A DNA stretch of 64,000 nt from Notospermus geniculatus (GCA_002633025.1 NMRB01000469.1:213760-277759), one strand, 5' to 3'; shown: positions 10,919 to 22,730, counted from the first letter of the stretch. Notes: a model not told the origin generated them from the sequence alone. Numbers and translations are program-made.

Positions 10919-10981
10919 ACGTGCTGTATGTCGGCCTTTCTCATGCCGTCTCGAATTTCAATATAACTGAATACAGGATAT

Positions 10982-11208
10982 TCCTCTAAAAGAGTGCAGC
11001 ACCTGACGGGACACGCGTCATGACGTCCCGCACGTCACTTCATGATGGCTTGGGGCGAGACGAAAAAAAATCAGATTGTTTCACGACGTCATGATCGCTG
11101 AAACAACCGGATTTTTTTTCGAGTGACGTCATGACTTCAGAAATTATGTGCGGGACGTGATGACGCTGTCCCGTCAGGTGCTGCACTCTTAGAGGAATAG
11201 AGTCTAAT
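10982..11208. mobile_element. 230-bp palindromic MITE, copy 1
   Basis: Inverted ends carry GAGTGCAGCACCTGACGG on the left and the inverse on the right, with the arms continuing through TCATGACGTCCCGCACGT. Three sister copies lie at 39721-39939, 41329-41550 and 60770-60983. This copy differs at its very ends (CCTCTAAAAG instead of ACTCCAAAAG). Confidence 0.85.
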
Positions 11209-11423
11209 TACCCTGGCAACAGTCGCGTCATCGAGTGATCGCGTCGCTTGATCCATTCCTATCATGAACAAACTTCTGCCGTCTCAAGATGGTTACGGTG
11301 TTTATTTACGAAATTATCGCTGAGATGTTCAGGTGAAATTGGTAAAGAATTGGGTGTTTTGACACAGACCAACGTGTTATACTGGTAGAATTCTCGAACC
11401 CATGCAGGAGCTGCTGCAATGTA

Positions 11424-11492
11424 CTAGGCTATGGTGTAGTGGCTCGGGTCGCTCTGACTCGGGGTCAAAGGTCCAGGGTCGAATGCACTTAT
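11424..11492 (+). repeat. tRNA-like pol III promoter pair, probable SINE fragment
   Basis: An A-box-like TGGTGTAGTGG (11432-11442) is followed by a degenerate B box GGTCGAATGC (11477-11486). The B box departs from consensus and no acceptor stem is evident, so a working tRNA is unlikely. Confidence 0.35.
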
Positions 11493-12377
11493 TAGTTACT
11501 TACATGTGCATGTACTAGTATCTCTTTAAAGCGCCACACTATGCATTAGGTTTATCATCTCACAGGGNGGGTATTTTGGGTGTTTGCGGTAAGAGAGGCG
11601 AGAATAGCTCGCTGTATTGGCAATGTCATATCTTATTCTGGTGATCAACATTACAATAAATTCACATAAGCAGGGGCCTAGGATATCCGACAGTAGTCGC
11701 TGCTTCGTAGAATTTGAAGGAAATAAATCATTTGACTCCAAAGATAATTGGAGACTAAAACACACGCATATTGATCGAAGAGAAAAATAAAGAATTTTAA
11801 GATGTTAGAACATCATGCCGAGTCATGAATGTAGGCCTACTGTGTCTAACTTTTGGGTGCCCATGTATTGTCATCACACCATGAGGACATGAAAAATGAC
11901 TAAATATCACCAAAAACACGTGAAAAAAGATATTTGATACACCTGTAAGGTCGATCAGTGTTCCCCATATTTCTGTGTTTTTCTTATTGTTTCCCTCCTG
12001 ACGGATTAAGCGGCAACTAACCCAACAATAACCATTCTAGGTCGTGTCTATTGTTGGGGAAACACTGAGCTACAGAAACACTCACCTATGTTACACCTGG
12101 TAATGAAAAAAAAATATTGTGGGAAAGAGACGCGTCGAAGGCGAGTTCGCGAATGCAGCTGTGTATCAGATCCAGGTCCTCTAGTATAGCATTTTCCCGC
12201 CAAAAAGATCGTCAATACCATGCGGCCGAAAGGCCGGTGGTCTGAAGTACATGTAAGATTCAAGTAAATATCTGTGTACTGGAAGGAAATTGGCAAACGA
12301 ATTTGGTATGACTGGAGAGAGTACACTTTCTGGATTACAGCCAAACAAATTTTTGAAGAATGGAGGCAAAGGTTTGA

Positions 12378-14480
12378 GAGAACTGGACTTGGAAATACAA
12401 CGGCCTAGATGGCATATCCATCAAAATATTGAACATTATTAAGCCATCTTTTGTTAGACTCGGGACCCAGTCGTTGTGTCGCTCCGGCCGTCGCACTCCA
12501 CTCCACAAACGACTGGGAAAGCGGGCTGCAAAATCAGCGGCTAGCGTACCGACAACAACAACGGATGTGAATGAGTTCAGCCAATCAGAAACTGCGTCTT
12601 CAAGGGCCGTCGCCTGCTCTTTGCATGCAAGATGTCAAATCAGCTGATTATATACGCATGCGCAACGGCCCCTAAATGTTGACACTGCTGATCGCAACTT
12701 TCTTCGAGGTCAAGGACGGTACGGTATCCTGGTGCCTAATTCGATGCTGTGTGCGATAAGCAGTATACTTACGGATAAAAAAATATCCTGCTAGTGACTT
12801 TCAAGTTTCTAGACGGGCGAGAGGCTCTGGTAAATTTCATCAATAACAACCAATCAAAAGTGTGCCAGATTTCCCCTAGTAGATTGCTTTCGGGCAATTT
12901 CATTGGTCGAGATGGTCGTTGTGGTCGTCGGTACGCTAGCCGCTGATTTTGCAGCCTGCTTTCCCAGTCGTTTGTGGAGTGGAGTGCGGCGGCCGGAGCG
13001 ACACATAACGACTGGGTCCCGAGTCTATCTTTTGTCAGCCATCTCACGGAGATGGTGAATCAAATGTTTGATACCAATACCTTTCCAGCATCAATGAAAC
13101 ATGCCAGGGTCTCTCCAATTTTCAAGAAAGAGGATCCTCTACTAAAGAAAAATTATAGACCACTCAGTATACTGCCTATTCTTTCGAAGGTCTTCGAGAG
13201 GGCCATGGTGGACCAGCTGGACGGCTACTTTCGGGAGCGTTTTCATCCTCTCCTCTCCGCCTACAGGAAGGGCTATAGCTGCCAATCAGCGCTAATTGCC
13301 TTGACGGAGGAATGGAGAAGCGCACTAGATGGTGGCCGCCATGTTGGTGCCATCCTTATGGACCTCTCGAAGGCCTTCGACTGTCTTCCCCACAATCTTT
13401 TGATCGAAAAGCTCAGGTGCTATGGTTTGTCTGACTCTCCTGTAACTTTGATGTCTAGCTACTTGTCGGATCGCAAACAGTGCGTGAAGATTGGCAGCTC
13501 TTATAGCCCACTGCACTACTCCCACTTAATAAGGGCGTACCACAGGGTTCAATCACAGGCCCTGTATTGTTCAACATTTTCATAAATGACATCTTTTGGT
13601 TCATTCAAGACTGTAAATTATATACTAATTATGCAGATGTAATTATGCAGATGACAACACAGTAACCTATGCAGATAGAAATTTTTGTAAGATGAAGCGG
13701 ACTCTGGAAGATGAGGCATCTGCGCTGGTTGACTGGTTTGAGGTCAACCAGATGCAGGCGAACCCCGACAAATTTCAAGGTATCGGGGTCGGTAAAAAGA
13801 CTCATGAACTGAAACCCACCTTCTGTCTCCGCGGCATCAATATTGACTGTACCGATAATGCCGGTGAAATTACTCGGCGTAAACATCGATCACCTACTAA
13901 AATTTGATGTTCACATATCTAATTTATGTTCTAAGGCAGCACGCCAGATTAACGTCATGAAACGCATCGGGAGATACCTACCTCTCTCATGTAGGAAGGT
14001 CATATACAGGTCCTGGACCTTCATTTGGTCAAATTTTAGTTTCTGCCCAGTTGTGTGGCACTTTTGCAGCCAGGCAAGCACGAGAAAGCTTGAAAATTTA
14101 AATTACAGAGCTTTAAAACTTGTGTATAATGACCATGAGAGTTCATATGAAACTCTGCTTGAGAGAGATTTCTCTGTACCCTTGCACATTCAGAGACAAA
14201 AACAAATTGCGGAGGAAGTGTACAGGGTCCTGCAGCGGGAATGTCCCCCTATCTTTGGGAAACCTTCCGGTTGCAGAACTCTGGTCACGACCTCCGCAAT
14301 ACTAACTGCCACTTGCCACGTTTCAAAACGGTGAAATATGGCAAGAACAGTCTGTCATATTATGGCGCTTCTTTATGGAATGATCTGCCAAATAACGTTA
14401 GGAAAGCAGAGAATTTTAAACAATTTAAATTGATGAAAGACTTCAAGGGTATATCATGTAAATGTGCAATGTGCAAGTGA
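12378..14480 (+). pseudogene. Broken LINE ORF2, CR1/Jockey-like reverse transcriptase
   Basis: The reading runs NGLDGISIK near 12402, is cut by a 571-bp insertion (12456-13026), and resumes with YRPLSILPILSKVFE, the motif-rich palm and MDLSKAFDCLPH. The phase breaks near 13535, just before GVPQGS. The catalytic NYADD is preceded by a 14-bp tandem duplication (13626-13639 and 13640-13653) that shifts the frame again. A C-terminal tail with YGKNSLSYYGASLWNDLP closes at 14480. Such tails are typical of CR1-like LINEs of marine invertebrates. The copy is dead: two frameshifts, one insertion and a 5' truncation. Confidence 0.9.
12456..13026. mobile_element. Mutator-like (MULE) non-autonomous element with ~110-bp TIRs
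   Basis: Ends are AGACTCGGGACCCAGTCGTT and its inverse, pairing with few mismatches for roughly 110 bases. ATCTTTTGT flanks both sides (12446-12454 and 13027-13035), a 9-bp target duplication. Long TIRs with 9-bp duplications are the hallmark of the Mutator superfamily. Removing the element and one duplication restores the LINE reading frame (KPSFV then SHLTEM), so the empty site is confirmed from within the window. No transposase is encoded. Confidence 0.85.
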
Positions 14481-14555
14481 ATCTGTCGATACTAAGCCTA
14501 AATCTTGTGATATTTTGTTTTAAATCTCCAAACTCTTAATATGTCTAATTCTTAA

Positions 14556-15012
14556 TTATGGTTTCCGATCTCAAGATCGGAAACCATATAGTGTTTGGTC
14601 GTGGTGTCTGTCTGTGTGTGTGTCTGTGTGTGTGTCTGTGTGTGTTTCTGTGTGTGTTTCTGTCTGTTCAGTCTGTCACACCTGTAACTTTGTTCCTGCA
14701 AGAGCTACAGACCTGGAAATGTGACCTACCCCCAGGTTTCATGACCTGAGCTACAAGATAAAATGAAAATTTCCAGTCTCCGATACCTGGTTCATGGTGA
14801 AATTGACATATCAAAAGTTGAGATTTTGTCTGTCACACTTTTGTTTCTTGAATAACTTGTCTCCGACGCCAGGTAGAGCACTAGCAACAAGTTCCTTCCC
14901 TATGTTTATGGCCCTTGGCAAGATACTGGCATCAACAAATTTATTCTCCAGTGTCAGCATCATAATGATATTGATATATCAAATTTGATATTTTGACATA
15001 TCGGGAGATCTG
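14556..15012. repeat. Hairpin plus TG/TC microsatellite, dispersed-repeat-like
   Basis: A perfect hairpin ATGGTTTCCGATC/GATCGGAAACCAT opens the region (14556-14586), followed by a (TGTG)n/(TCTG)n microsatellite at 14604-14669. The remainder reads like the non-coding part of a dispersed repeat and runs into the assembly gap. Confidence 0.6.
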
Positions 15013-15273
15013 NNNNNNNNNNNNNNNNNNNNNNNNNNNNNNNNNNNNNNNNNNNNNNNNNNNNNNNNNNNNNNNNNNNNNNNNNNNNNNNNNNNNNNNN
15101 NNNNNNNNNNNNNNNNNNNNNNNNNNNNNNNNNNNNNNNNNNNNNNNNNNNNNNNNNNNNNNNNNNNNNNNNNNNNNNNNNNNNNNNNNNNNNNNNNNNN
15201 NNNNNNNNNNNNNNNNNNNNNNNNNNNNNNNNNNNNNNNNNNNNNNNNNNNNNNNNNNNNNNNNNNNNNNNNN
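15013..15273. other. Assembly gap (N run)
   Basis: All bases are N, so nothing can be said about content. The right edge abuts a large GC-rich palindrome, which may be why assembly failed here. Confidence 1.
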
Positions 15274-15545
15274 CGTTTGCGGGCGCGGAATGGGAGGCGG
15301 GCGCGGGTGCGAGTGAAACAGCTAATGGGAAATACGTTGGCTGTTTCACTCGCACCCGCGCCCGCCTCCCATTCCGCACCCGCAAACGCCTCGTGGAAAA
15401 GCAGCCTCACGAGACGTTTGCGGGCGCGGAATAGGAGGCGGACGCGGGTAGAAACGATCGATCCAACGTATTTCCCTTTAGCTATTTCACCCGCACCCGC
15501 GCCCGCCTCCCATTCCGCGCCCGCAAACGTCTCGTGGAAAAGCAG
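15274..15545. repeat. Two GC-rich palindromes in tandem
   Basis: The first foldback (15274-15391) and the second (about 15412-15533) have arms starting CGTTTGCGGGCGCGGAAT and loops around a GGAAATACGTTGGC-like centre. Arms exceed 50 bases and are far richer in GC than the surroundings. They are joined by GAAAAGCAGCCT, which also follows the second copy. A further copy probably lies in the gap. Confidence 0.85.
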
Positions 15546-15654
15546 CCTAAGGCTGCTTTTCTCAGCGTCTGTTTCCCAGTGTGTTCCGAACAATAAGAAC
15601 CACACAGAAAAACGGCCTCACTGAAAAACGTTACACCTGGTATGAATCGGACGC

Positions 15655-15775
15655 CAATGAACACCCTATTTTAGGACGGGGCAGGACGTTTTGAGAACTA
15701 TTTCAGTGTGACAGGCCCTTAAAGCTACTGTCACACTTCCAAGTAGTTCTCAAAAGGTCCTGCCCCGTCCGAAAA
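15655..15775. mobile_element. Foldback with GGACGGGGCAGGAC ends
   Basis: The left arm, ACGGGGCAGGACGTTTTGAG and on, is inverted at the right end around a short centre near 15720. The right arm plus downstream sequence (GGCTGGAACGTGT) recurs at 16815-16880, so the unit is dispersed. Confidence 0.75.
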
Positions 15776-16600
15776 AATTGTCACACGGGCTGGAACGTGT
15801 GTATAGTGGCTGATGTAAGATCCGGGGCAACTCTAGGAACGACAGAACGACAGTGTGTTGCGATGACTTTGCTTTGTATTCTATCTCTCTATCAAACTCT
15901 GTACACACATCGTCCGTGAATCTGCAAGTACAGATACAAAACCTTGTTCAAATATCTTGTTGCCTTATTAAACAACTATATTAAGAAATGTACCACCAAT
16001 GTGGGCAATGACGAAAGAAAACTTGGATGGAGAACACAGAGACCTACAGAAATTACAGCAGGCAACGGTGCTGCCATCCAGGAGTGACAACCGACACCAC
16101 AGAGCACATGGAGTGAGTCACGTGACCTGAAATATCAGGCCAGCGAGGGGGTTTCGAAAGTAGGTCACGCCCAGAAAAGTGCTACAAATACAATCACAAC
16201 CAAACTTGGCCACCTTGTAGGCTAATACACCTTCCTAGCAACCTGGGGAGCACATGCCAGTGGCCAGACAAGGCCGCCAATGGCAATTTTAGGGAACAGA
16301 ACGAGAGGGGGCCTGGGGCCTACACCACGCACAAGGCCCGTCCAGCATTCAAGCGGACAGAAATCATCAAACATCTTCATCACGGAAAGATTCTCTGGGC
16401 TAACTTGGCACACACAATGTACACATATTGATTTTATCATTCATTACTTGTTTCTAACCATTTACCTCTTTGAGTGCCTTATTTTTGCAATCTTTATGTG
16501 ACAACTTGACCGGAAATACATCAACCACATTTACAATCAATGGCGAAAAGCACATGCGCCACCAGATGGCGCGATACCATCACTTCCGGATCCCTAAACT
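15776..16600. other. Intergenic stretch, no gene seen
   Basis: Mixed-composition DNA with no open frame that I recognise and no clear element borders. Confidence 0.4.
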
Positions 16601-16639
16601 TAAAGGGGCGCTTGTCCAGCGCACCAACAGTGTGACTTT

Positions 16640-17660
16640 GGCCAAATAATGCCTCGAAGTTCTGGAGCACCTTTCCCGTCCAAGTCCGTCCATGAAGTTC
16701 GTGAAAAGACTGTAAAAGTTGCCACTATCCACTCCGTTGGGACACAGTTTAAGCCCGTTCGGCAACATTTTCAAGAACGTACTGAACTAGTTTGGTGTGA
16801 TGGGTATAAAGGGCCTGACACATTGAAGTAGTTCTCAAAACGTCCTGCCCCGTCCTAAAAAATCGTAACGGGCTAGAACGTGTAACCCTTGGCCAAATAA
16901 TACCTCGATCTTCTGGGGCACCCTTCCCGTCCGAGCCCGTTCATGAAGTTCGTAAAAAGACTGTAAAAAGTTGCCCAATCGTCTTTGACTCGGAAGCTTT
17001 CGGCAACCTTCGGGCAGCCATTGAAAGCACCTCGTCCGTATATAGCGGATTAAGTTCGACCACTATATGGTCGGTGAACAGGTCAGAAGTGATGCGGTTG
17101 TAGCGATGCGCATACTGGAAATAGTTCACATATAATTTTTTAGTTACCTTATGTTTGTTTGCACAAAATGAGTGATTTCGTAATGAATATCAATATAAAA
17201 ACGTTTGAATGGTTAAATGTGCATTTCGCAACAATTTTTATTGAAAAATTCGTATGCATTAGGTGACTGTTTCTCCCTACCCACCTCGATCACGAAACAA
17301 CAATGGCCGCCATAGCTTCACCACTCAAGAAGTTCAACGTGCTGTTATAGCGTGACTAACCCTTCATCAGGTAAGGTAAATGCTTCAACTCATTTTCCTA
17401 TATGTAGCAACACTCACAATGCCTAATTGGTGACTTAGATCATTCAAATAGATAGATTTGAACAGTCTTGTCGAACTGATCTTCATCAAAGTAGTTCCCG
17501 GAGCAATATGGAGCTGTCCGATATACGTCAGAGTTACGATGCTGGTACAAATCGTTCTCTGACGTTCAGATTGAAAAGTTGCGACTACGTCTACTCCGCA
17601 GACAGTTTGAGCCCGTTCAGCAACATTTTCAAGAACGCACTGAGAAACAGCTCAGTGTGA
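16640..17660. repeat. Scattered copies of a GCCAAATAAT...AAAGTTGC repeat
   Basis: Three diverged segments (16640-16800, 16890-16985, 17575-17650) share the words CCAAATAAT-CCTCGA, CCCGTCC, GACTGTAAAA-GTTGC and CATTTTCAAGAACG. They look like broken pieces of one dispersed repeat. Between them is unremarkable AT-rich DNA. Confidence 0.55.
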
Positions 17661-17691
17661 TTGGGGCGTTAAATACAGTAATGCTCCGAAG

Positions 17692-18270
17692 GCCTCACAT
17701 CACGGAGGTATATGGGAAAGGCTCATACGCACGACGCGCAAGGTCTTATATGGCATTATGCGGGAGCAGAACATGAGAACTGATGAGGAGGGCTTGCAAA
17801 CACTCTTCTGCGAAGTGGAGTCCGTGATAAACAGCAGGCCTTTGACGATGGCCTCGGATGATCCGAATGAACTAGGAGTATTGACGCCGAACCACCTGTT
17901 GATTATGGAAACTGAACCTCAGTTACCTCCGGGAGAATTCGTGAAACAGGACGCGTATGTTCGTCAACGATGGCGGCAAATCCAACACCTAGCAGGACAG
18001 TTTTGGAGCCGATGGAGACTGGAATATGTCGCTCTGTTACAACAGAGGCAAAAGTGGTTAGAGCCGCACCGTAATGTGGCAGTAGGAGATGTGGTGCTGA
18101 TCACGGATGCGGTTCCTAGAAATCAGTGGATGATGGCGAGGGTCGTCGAAGTGAACAAGGATGAAAGGGGGTTGGTTCGTGTTGCGCGTTTGAAAACAAA
18201 GAACTCGGAATTAGTTCGTCCGATTACGAAACTGGTAACATTGCTAGAGGCGGAGTCCGTCTCGTCGTAG
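17692..18270 (+). pseudogene. Pao/BEL retrotransposon Pol fragment (integrase C-terminus)
   Basis: The frame is open from ASHHGG at 17692 to the stop at 18270. It reads GIWERLIRTTRK, then EVESVINSRPLT, then LTPNHLLI, then a C-terminal RWRQIQHLAGQFWSRW and VGDVVLI block. That order is characteristic of Pao/BEL integrase followed by its C-terminal domain. Everything upstream (gag, protease, reverse transcriptase, integrase core) is missing, so this is a 5'-truncated remnant of a genomic retroelement. The stop lies about 130 bases ahead of a G-run (18401-18406) that would suit a polypurine tract. Confidence 0.85.
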
Positions 18271-18407
18271 ATGTTTTTGACATTCTTTGTGCGGATGTGT
18301 ATGATGGGCGCATCTAGATATGATCTGAGTTTCGTCTGAGGATTTGAGTTTCGTTTTTTATGAGGATTCTAATTACTCCAAATGAGGCATTCGTCGTAAT
18401 TAGGGGG

Positions 18408-19040
18408 GCTGGTATAAGAACCGTTGGTTATGATCTTTTGGAGTAGGCTGTACCTAGTGTTGTTGTTGTCGTTTTTGATACATGATACAAGAAATTGCGC
18501 TAATTACATCATAAATACATAGAATAGATATCCTCTCTTGTCTATTTATAAGAACCGTTGGTTATGATCTTTTGGAGTAGACTGTACCTAGTGTTGTTGT
18601 TGTCGTTTTGATACATGATACAAGAAATTGCGCTAATTTTGATGCAGGGGACCAAAGTGTCTTTTTTATGTCCTTACAGCTAGGTCCCGATTTTTTGAGG
18701 TATGTCAATGAATATGATGTTATGTACTGTCAATTGATGGCCTTTGCGACACTTAAGTACGTCAGGTTTGAAACTTATGAGGTCTTTGTGAAATGGGTAA
18801 ATTGGCTAATTGATTCCTATTGCTGCATATAGGTGGCAGCACCGCCTTGTGTGTGGGGGCCGAAGACAGTCCTCCAGACGGACGTGGATGTGAGGTGGTG
18901 TAATAGGAGCTAAAGTCATTGAGTCAGAAATGGTTGTTATGACATTTCTTCATTTCTGTATTTTCAGTTTACGTGACACACGCAATAATTAATAAAAGGC
19001 TACGGCATATCTGATGGTTGCGTTACCTGGTGTTATACTA
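18408..19040 (+). mobile_element. Probable 3' LTR of the Pao/BEL remnant, with internal duplication
   Basis: A G-run just upstream looks like a polypurine tract. A 93-bp segment beginning TATAAGAACCGTTGG at 18413 is repeated at 18547. AATAAAAGG near 18993 could serve as a polyadenylation signal. The LTR borders are estimates, because no 5' LTR is present for comparison. Confidence 0.45.
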
Positions 19041-19086
19041 TTTTTGATAATGTTATTCACTGGTCCATTTTATTTAGGCTACATTT

Positions 19087-19473
19087 AAAGCAAATGACTC
19101 GCGGGATGTTTTGATTCATTTGGGGCGCCATGACAGTTGCTCCTCAATATCAAACGCCGTTATGAGAAAAAGGCGAAAGAAGGATTTTAGTTAAATGGGA
19201 AATGCATTAGACAGCCAAACTTCGGAGGCGCATTGTGCAAAATCTGCCGCTTCAAAATCAATGTGAATTGTACAAAATGTACATTTTGACCGACTGAATT
19301 TGAAAATGTCATTTTCCATTTTAACAAATTTTTAATGGAACCTCGTCACATTCGCATATTTGCACAGGTTTTTCATATGACTGGAGCACGGCTTTGCCTG
19401 GAGGCTAGATTCACTCGCTATATGGGTGGTCCCCTCAAAAAGTCAAAACAAACCCCGCGAGCCATTTGCTTTA
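19087..19473. mobile_element. MITE with AAAGCAAATG-CTCGCGGG ends
   Basis: Both ends carry AAAGCAAATG(A/G)CTCGCGGG in inverted orientation. ATTT flanks both sides, so a 4-bp duplication is possible. A clearly related element, read in the other direction, occupies 49346-49698, sharing the ACTGGAGCA-GGCTTTGCCTGGAGGCT block. Confidence 0.7.
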
Positions 19474-19737
19474 TTTAATACGTAAAACCAATGCGGCGTG
19501 GTCAAGTGTTTGGGGAAAAGGCGAGGCCTATCAGGAAGAGACTCTGAACAATGCGTCATTTTCCTCGACTATGCCTGTCAACTTGACATTTTATCAAACA
19601 GGCCAAGCTCATTAAAACATAATTATTGGTCGTTAATGAGGGAATGCTCATAGAGACAGGAAGCCGCCCATTGAGACGACTGGTTTCTCTGTTAACTCGT
19701 TATGTGACTGTCGTGACTAGTCCATGAACCGGACTGA

Positions 19738-20110
19738 GTCCGTGAACTCTTTTGTCGTCGCTTGTCATGTTACAGTGTGGTGAAAATATGGCATCAACAT
19801 CGGAGGGTATCGAACAAGGATGAAGATGAGGAGTTTGTGACAGGATACGGAAAATGATTGGATACTAGCAATATCAAAATATCAGGTAGGACATGCCATC
19901 CACAGGGACGGATCCAGGACTTGGGAAAAGATCAGGGGACGCCCGGTGCTAGAAACATTGAAATTTGTGTGAAATTCCAGTCACCAGTCTCCAGTCCTTG
20001 AGCCGGACCACTCCGTCCGTCAGCTCTTTGGTCGTCGCTTGCCACGTTGCAGTGTGGTGAAAATATGGCATCGACATCGGAGGGTATCGAATAAGGATAA
20101 AGATCTGGGC
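19738..20110. repeat. Direct duplication of ~90 bp (GTGGTGAAAATATGGCATC)
   Basis: The block from TTTGTCGTCGCTTG to GGGTATCGAA-AAGGAT is present at 19750-19822 and again at 20029-20105. The spacing is about 280 bases and divergence is modest. The stretch from 20110 to 21040 beyond it shows no recognisable gene. Confidence 0.7.
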
Positions 20111-21069
20111 CCGTATGCATAAAGGAGGTGGTAACTATACCCTGGTTTAGCCTATTCTGAGAATTGTTATTCTTCTCTCCCCGGTTTAGAAAATTCGGTA
20201 TGCATAAAACAAAGTATAACAATTCTGTGTATAACTAAACTGAGTTTAAGCTTATTCCACAGTGTAGCGTTAATATTCCACGGTATTTGTGTGCAAAGCC
20301 TGCAGGAAATCTATTATTAGATTGTCACGAGTTCTAAGGTCACGTAGACTCATTAAGTTTGGGAGGTCCTCATGACGCACGCTAGAGCCAAAGAAGTGAA
20401 CAAAGGAAGACAAGTACACGGATATTTTGAACAAGACTGGTGTAACCGTAGCTTATGCATCACTTCCACTTTTACGACCAGCCAAAACGATCTGTCATGT
20501 CTGTGCTCCGACTTGTGACTGGCTGACGTAATTACGTCCATTTGGAGTTTCCCCGGTACCTGCCGAGAAGAACCTAATAGGTTTAATCCAAATCTGATAA
20601 CGTTTTGAAGATAGGCTAATATACCCAACTTTGCCCCCACACAGCTCTGAATGGCATCTAATTTTGTTAAATAAATGTATGATTTGGTTGAATACTTCGT
20701 CGGTGTGTCATCATTAATTGTCTATTTTAAGCAGAATGCTCATTACCGTACGTGTAAACTCATTCATTGGACCATAGGACACACCAAAAGGGTGTTTACT
20801 GCGTCGAGCACTTCTAAACGAAGTTCACGTTTGAAATGGAAAGAATGCCTATGTTATTTCCTGCCATATCGTGACATACGACTGTCTTTCATCTTTTGTA
20901 ATTCATTTGTATATTTTCGTTATTCTCAGGTCAACTGCACGAAGCTTGGAAACGCCCACGCCCCAACGCTCCGATAACTCCAATCATCAGGTTTACTTCC
21001 TCTAATTTGGAATAGTAGGCCAATATTATTGGTGAGGAGTACTGTGACCAGCCATGCCAGCAGCGATTG

Positions 21070-21590
21070 AGACAGCATACACGCATAAGTTTATGCGCTT
21101 CCACTACAAAAAAAGCCGGTATTTGTCCGCTCTTGTTCTGCTTCCAATACAGAATTGCCGGGTTTAATAAGTCCGGTTCTATTAAGTGCGGATCTATTTA
21201 GTTCGGACAGCATAAGTTGCGCTTCCACTACAAAAAAGCCGGTATTTGTCCGCTCTTATTCTGCTTCCATTACAGAATTGCCGGGTTTAATAAGTCCGGT
21301 TCTATTAAGTGCGGATGTACATTGTATTTAGTTCGGATAGCATAGCCGATCATACTCCGAATCTAGATGCGGATAAATTTTGTAGTGGAATGGCAATAAC
21401 ACCGGATCTATTTGTAGTATTATGCTCGGCTACAGGTGGCTCCACGGTCGCTTGCGACTGCGCATGACCTATCCAAACTAAATAGATCCGCACTTAATAG
21501 AACCGGACTTATTAAACCCGGCAATTCTGTAATGGAAGCAGAACAAGAGCGGACAAATACCGGCTTTTTTGTAGTGGAAGCGCAACTATA
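21070..21590. mobile_element. TIR element with tandemly doubled left end
   Basis: A terminus of about 115 bases beginning AGTTGCGCTTCCACTAC occurs at 21206 and, inverted, ends at 21590. A second left terminus lies directly upstream (about 21090-21205), so the element has two left ends and one right end. ATA flanks both sides. The interior is short, with no ORF. Confidence 0.85.
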
Positions 21591-21833
21591 GACCTACACG
21601 CGGTCCGAATGATAGCACACTGACGCTTGACCAGCTCTGATATACAATGTGGGGCCTACAGTCACTGGACCGAAGTCTTGCATGGCCCGAAAATTGACGG
21701 GAAATGTCGTTTCCTTCAGTGAGAAAGTATTATTATCTTCAGAGAATAGATAATGCGAAAAGAACATATCAAAATATGAAGGGAATTTGAAAAAAGATAA
21801 ATATTCTTCATCCCCCGCATGCTTTGAGATAAT

Positions 21834-21948
21834 AGGGAGGATTAGAAATCACACGATAAACGTAAACGTCAACGTTAATTTTTGTGCGGAAAATGCAATA
21901 TAAAATCCGGTGAAGTTTACGTTTATCGTTTGATTTCTAAACCTCCCT
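21834..21948. mobile_element. Foldback MITE with AGGGAGG ends
   Basis: AGGGAGG-TTAGAAATCA at the left and its inverse at the right enclose arms containing CGATAAACGTAAAC. The outer AGGGAGGTT-type ends resemble those of the palindrome at 52123-52239, but the arm sequences differ. Confidence 0.75.
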
Positions 21949-22463
21949 AATGTATGCAGATTTGTGACATGGGACGGTTCAGTATTTATCGTTTGCTAAA
22001 AATAAAGCCCTTAGCGATGACACGTTGTGTCGTCCACCGCGTCTTGCACCGACTTACCGGGAACATACGCCCGACACCCCTAAGACACATCCCCACGAGC
22101 TACCGCCACCGCGAACCGACGCTCAGCGACCGCTGCAAGGTGTTTTTTCAAGTCGACGAAATATGTTAAAAGACGGGAAAATATTTGAGGAGACTATCTC
22201 GCACTTTGAATGCTTTGGAACTAATTGAGCGGCGAGTTCAACATCTGATGGTCCTTGGTCCGTGAGTGTGGACGGGGTCCTACCCTGAAGGAGAAAGACG
22301 CTATTAAAATCTCGCTTGCACTTTCTCTCACATTCCTTGACCATTATCGTTGTCAAGTTGCCGCTAGAGAATTCCTCTCTGTTATCTTTGTAAGTTCATC
22401 ATCTGATCACTTTCGGTTCGGACGAGTGGAAATGTGCCTGCCTGGCCGGCTGTTTGTAATACT

Positions 22464-22671
22464 AGTGTCCCACTGGCGACTTTTTCCCACGACAAGGGGC
22501 GAATCTGAAGTCTGCGACATTCCCTCGACAAGCTGCGATATTTAGCATTAATGTGTTTCGCATAGGATCATGGAGCCAGAGAATCACCGCGAACATAGAC
22601 GACAGTCCACGAAGAGGTACGATTTTTTCATTCGTCCCTTGTCGCAGGCCAAAATTCGCCAGTGGGACACT
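22464..22671. mobile_element. MITE with AGTGTCCCACTGGCGA ends
   Basis: AGTGTCCCACTGGCGA at 22464 is matched by its inverse ending at 22671. The second half continues to pair loosely through TTTTTC and CGTCCCTTGTCG. No coding sense is visible. Confidence 0.7.
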
Positions 22672-22730
22672 ACTATTACGACTCCCTCGCTATGGTGCTG
22701 TACGTACTATGGACATTCGTCTGGCGAATN

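Noticed and set aside
11424-11492. Possible tRNA gene
   Set aside because: The B box is degenerate and I cannot draw acceptor and anticodon stems. Kept only as a SINE-like promoter fragment.
14979-15605. Open frames of 141 and 208 codons across the N run
   Set aside because: They consist mostly of unknown bases and GC-rich palindrome read as Arg/Ala-rich peptide.
19700-19770. Possible hammerhead-like ribozyme around GGACTGAGTCCGTGAAC
   Set aside because: The conserved CUGANGA and GAAA core strands are not present in the needed order; the stretch is a short chance hairpin.
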